NCBI GenBank assembly: GCA_032622095.1
Contig: CP136063.1
Coordinates: forward strand, 77,291,980 to 77,355,979
Direction: 5' to 3'
Length of the DNA stretch: 64,000 nucleotides
Origin: Siphonodentalium dalli
Taxonomy: Eukaryota; Mollusca; Scaphopoda; Gadilida; Siphonodentaliidae
The position numbers were made by a program, and so were the translations under genes. The notes below the pieces were generated by a model that had not been told where the DNA came from, did not search any database, and was given only the letters and a program-made list of their open reading frames with translations. Shown piece after piece: positions 44,501 through 47,500 of the stretch. How positions within the stretch are numbered: the stretch's first letter is position 1; each line of letters opens with the position of its first letter.

Positions 44501-47500
44501 TAACCAAAGCAGAATTATGGGTAACTTTTCAGGATTTAGTCGGAAATATGGCTTGTTGCCATTCATCGGAAAGCTCTCGGGGGAGAGCTTTCCGATGAAT
44601 GGCAACAAGCCATATTTCCGACTAAATCCTGAAAAGTTACCCATAATTCTGCTTTGGTTAAGAGGTCGATTAATTAGAGCATTACTGTAGATAATACATC
44701 AGTTCATAGTATTCCAAGTATAGGACATGAGAATGCTAGATAGAAATTTATATATACATGTAGGGGGTTAAAATTTATATATACATGTAGGGGGTTAAAA
44801 TTTATATATACATGTAGGGGGTTAAAATTTATATATACATGTAACGGGTTAAAATTTATATATACATGTAGGGGGTTAAAATTTATATATACATGTAGGG
44901 GGTTAAAATTTATATATACATGTAGGGGGTTAAAATTTATATATACATGTAGGGGGTTAAAATTTATATATACATGTAGGGGGTTAAAATTTATATATAC
45001 ATGTAGGGGGTTAAAATTTATATATACATGTAGGGGGTTAAAATTTATATATACATGTAGGGGGTTAAAATTTATATATACATGTAGGGGGTTAAAATTT
45101 ATATATACATGTAGGGGGTTAAAATTTATATATACATGTACATGTAGGGCGTTAAAATTTAAATGTAGCAGGCCATAAACTTTACGCAACTTTGAAGTTG
45201 CCGATATTATTTCGGTTATCAATTTATAAACTCAACCCATCGCCTGGTGTCAGGCCGCATTTTTGGAATTATAAAAGCAGGCATGAAAATAAAATATAGT
45301 GATTCATCTTACCAGCCCTGGGAATTAAGGAAAATTTGCAGAGGCAATATATTTGCCTAGGTGAAAGAAATCGGCCTAGTCAAAAACAGATTTTACCTAG
45401 GCAATTTTGCAACAATATTGCCATCTCGAATCAATATGATTCAATAATAACCTGAAATTCTTAGTTATTTTGGGGAACATTATTTCCAGGTCACTACTCA
45501 ACATATATGTACAATTCCACAAATATTAATCTCCAAAATAAGTGTCTTTATAACGGGTAGCTAGTTAATGGCCCAGTGCCATGGAAACAATTGTAGGACA
45601 ATATATGTACCTGTAAAGAGTGATTTAAGGAAGTCATTTTGGCTAAAGAGGTTCTATTTTTGATAGACACAAATCAATTTTAGAACCCAATGAACTTGTT
45701 TTACCTAGGAAATATAATTGCCTAGGCAAACCGATTTTGCCTCTGCTTTTACCTAGGCATTGCCTATTGCCTAGGCTAATTCCCAGGGCTGTCTTACATA
45801 GTGATTCATCTTACATAGTGATTCATCTTATACATGCATCTGTGAAACTTTTAACAAGATCCTTGTTGTTGTGTTATTTTATAACTTTTGGATATTTGGA
45901 TATATTCTCACTAAAATGTGTCACTTACAATGTAACCTATTTTTGTCCTGGGGGGGGGGGGGGGGGGGGGGGGGACATGACTTCTCCCTCATTTTGTCCA
46001 GCATGTGTATCTCCAAAAAGTATATATGATGTGTACAATGTACATGTATTTTCTGATTATAATGGTGTAATCACGGATTATAGTGGGTTATAAATGAGCT
46101 CTTGTAATGCATACATGCAATTAAGAGATAGATGTTGATTTGCTTGAAAAAGACTATGGAACGCAACAAAATCAATATCCATTACTTATATTTACACTCA
46201 ACTGAGTCAACTGGAAGATTAAAAGAGCTTTAAGCATCCATTTCCAACACTACTCTTGTGACTTGATGCAAGTTGCGTCTACACAAAAAATGAATCTTTC
46301 GTCTGATTTGATTCGATTCGAAATCGGCTGTCCTGATTCGAATTGTATCGAATCATTGGCACCAGTTGCATTCTGAACTGACATATTTGCATTTTTGCGG
46401 AGATAGATTAGGATACCAACGAAAGACCACATACATGTACACAAACACTGTTGTAGACTGAGCTATGCTATATAGACCACCGAAGCAATACACGACTGAT
46501 GTAACTGATCTAGCAAAATTTCATGTATGTCGAACTTCAGCTGCGTGAATGCGATTGTTTACTGACTTCATTATTGCTTAAGATACTGTTTCATTATTTT
46601 ATAGCAGAGATGGACACAACAAATGCACACTTAATTGGTTAAATGCAAATTTGATCCAAATTTATGGATAATATTTACATTACTTATCGTCGTTACCAAG
46701 TGAGCAAATTGATACAGGTACAGGCACTCACTCCAGTGATATCTATAGCTTCACTCTTGATACCACTGATGCAATGAATCGATTCGAAATTCAATTACAT
46801 TTGGAATCTCTTGGCTGATTCGATTTTGAGATTTGATTCAACATGAAAATGCCCGATTCGCAGGGCCCTATGTGTGAGTGTAAATAATACCTAATGGATC
46901 ATATACCATTACATGTACAAGGCTGATGTTGGGATGTCAATTCAACTTCACTCTTCAGCCTCTATGACTTCTCCATGAATAGCAGTCCATAGAAGGAACT
47001 TAATAAGTAGAATTAAGTCCCTTTCGTTTTTACAACCAATGTTTAATACGAGTTTTAAAAATTCTGGAACGCGATCGGCGTATAATATTTCAATTATACT
47101 TACAAATTAAAAAAATATAATACCTATGTCATGTATAGATGTGGGTTTTCCCTAGTCTGAAATGTGTTCGTGTCCAAACATTGATGGGAAAATAAGGCCG
47201 GGTGTTTGCTTTTGTCAGCAGTTCAAATTTTGTGCAAAATGTGGGGTAGTGTGGAAAACGTGTGTTGAAAAATTTAAAAAAGTGCAGCTCGGATAGTACT
47301 CATACATGGCAAAAGATGCGCGAAGGGTTGGGCTTCACGAAATTTACGATTTCGTGCAATTCGTATCTAGCAAATTTAGTGGGTGGGGCCAAACTTAACA
47401 CTGAGGCCTATGGAAAACATTTACATGTAGTTCCTTCTAACCTCCACTTCTCCCTGATAAACATGCAGGGACAAGTGACTTCTCCCAATTACTAGGCAGC

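Noticed and set aside
41130-44690. ORFs of 70-158 codons containing [20 protein letters not shown] or [20 protein letters not shown]
   Set aside because: These are the two arms of PAL1 read in opposite directions. The same peptides arise on both strands at every PAL1 copy and have no codon or domain support.
44704-45222. 172-codon minus-strand ORF made of the repeat INFNPLHVY
   Set aside because: It is created by the 27-bp minisatellite, whose unit length is a multiple of three. There is no start context or splice support.
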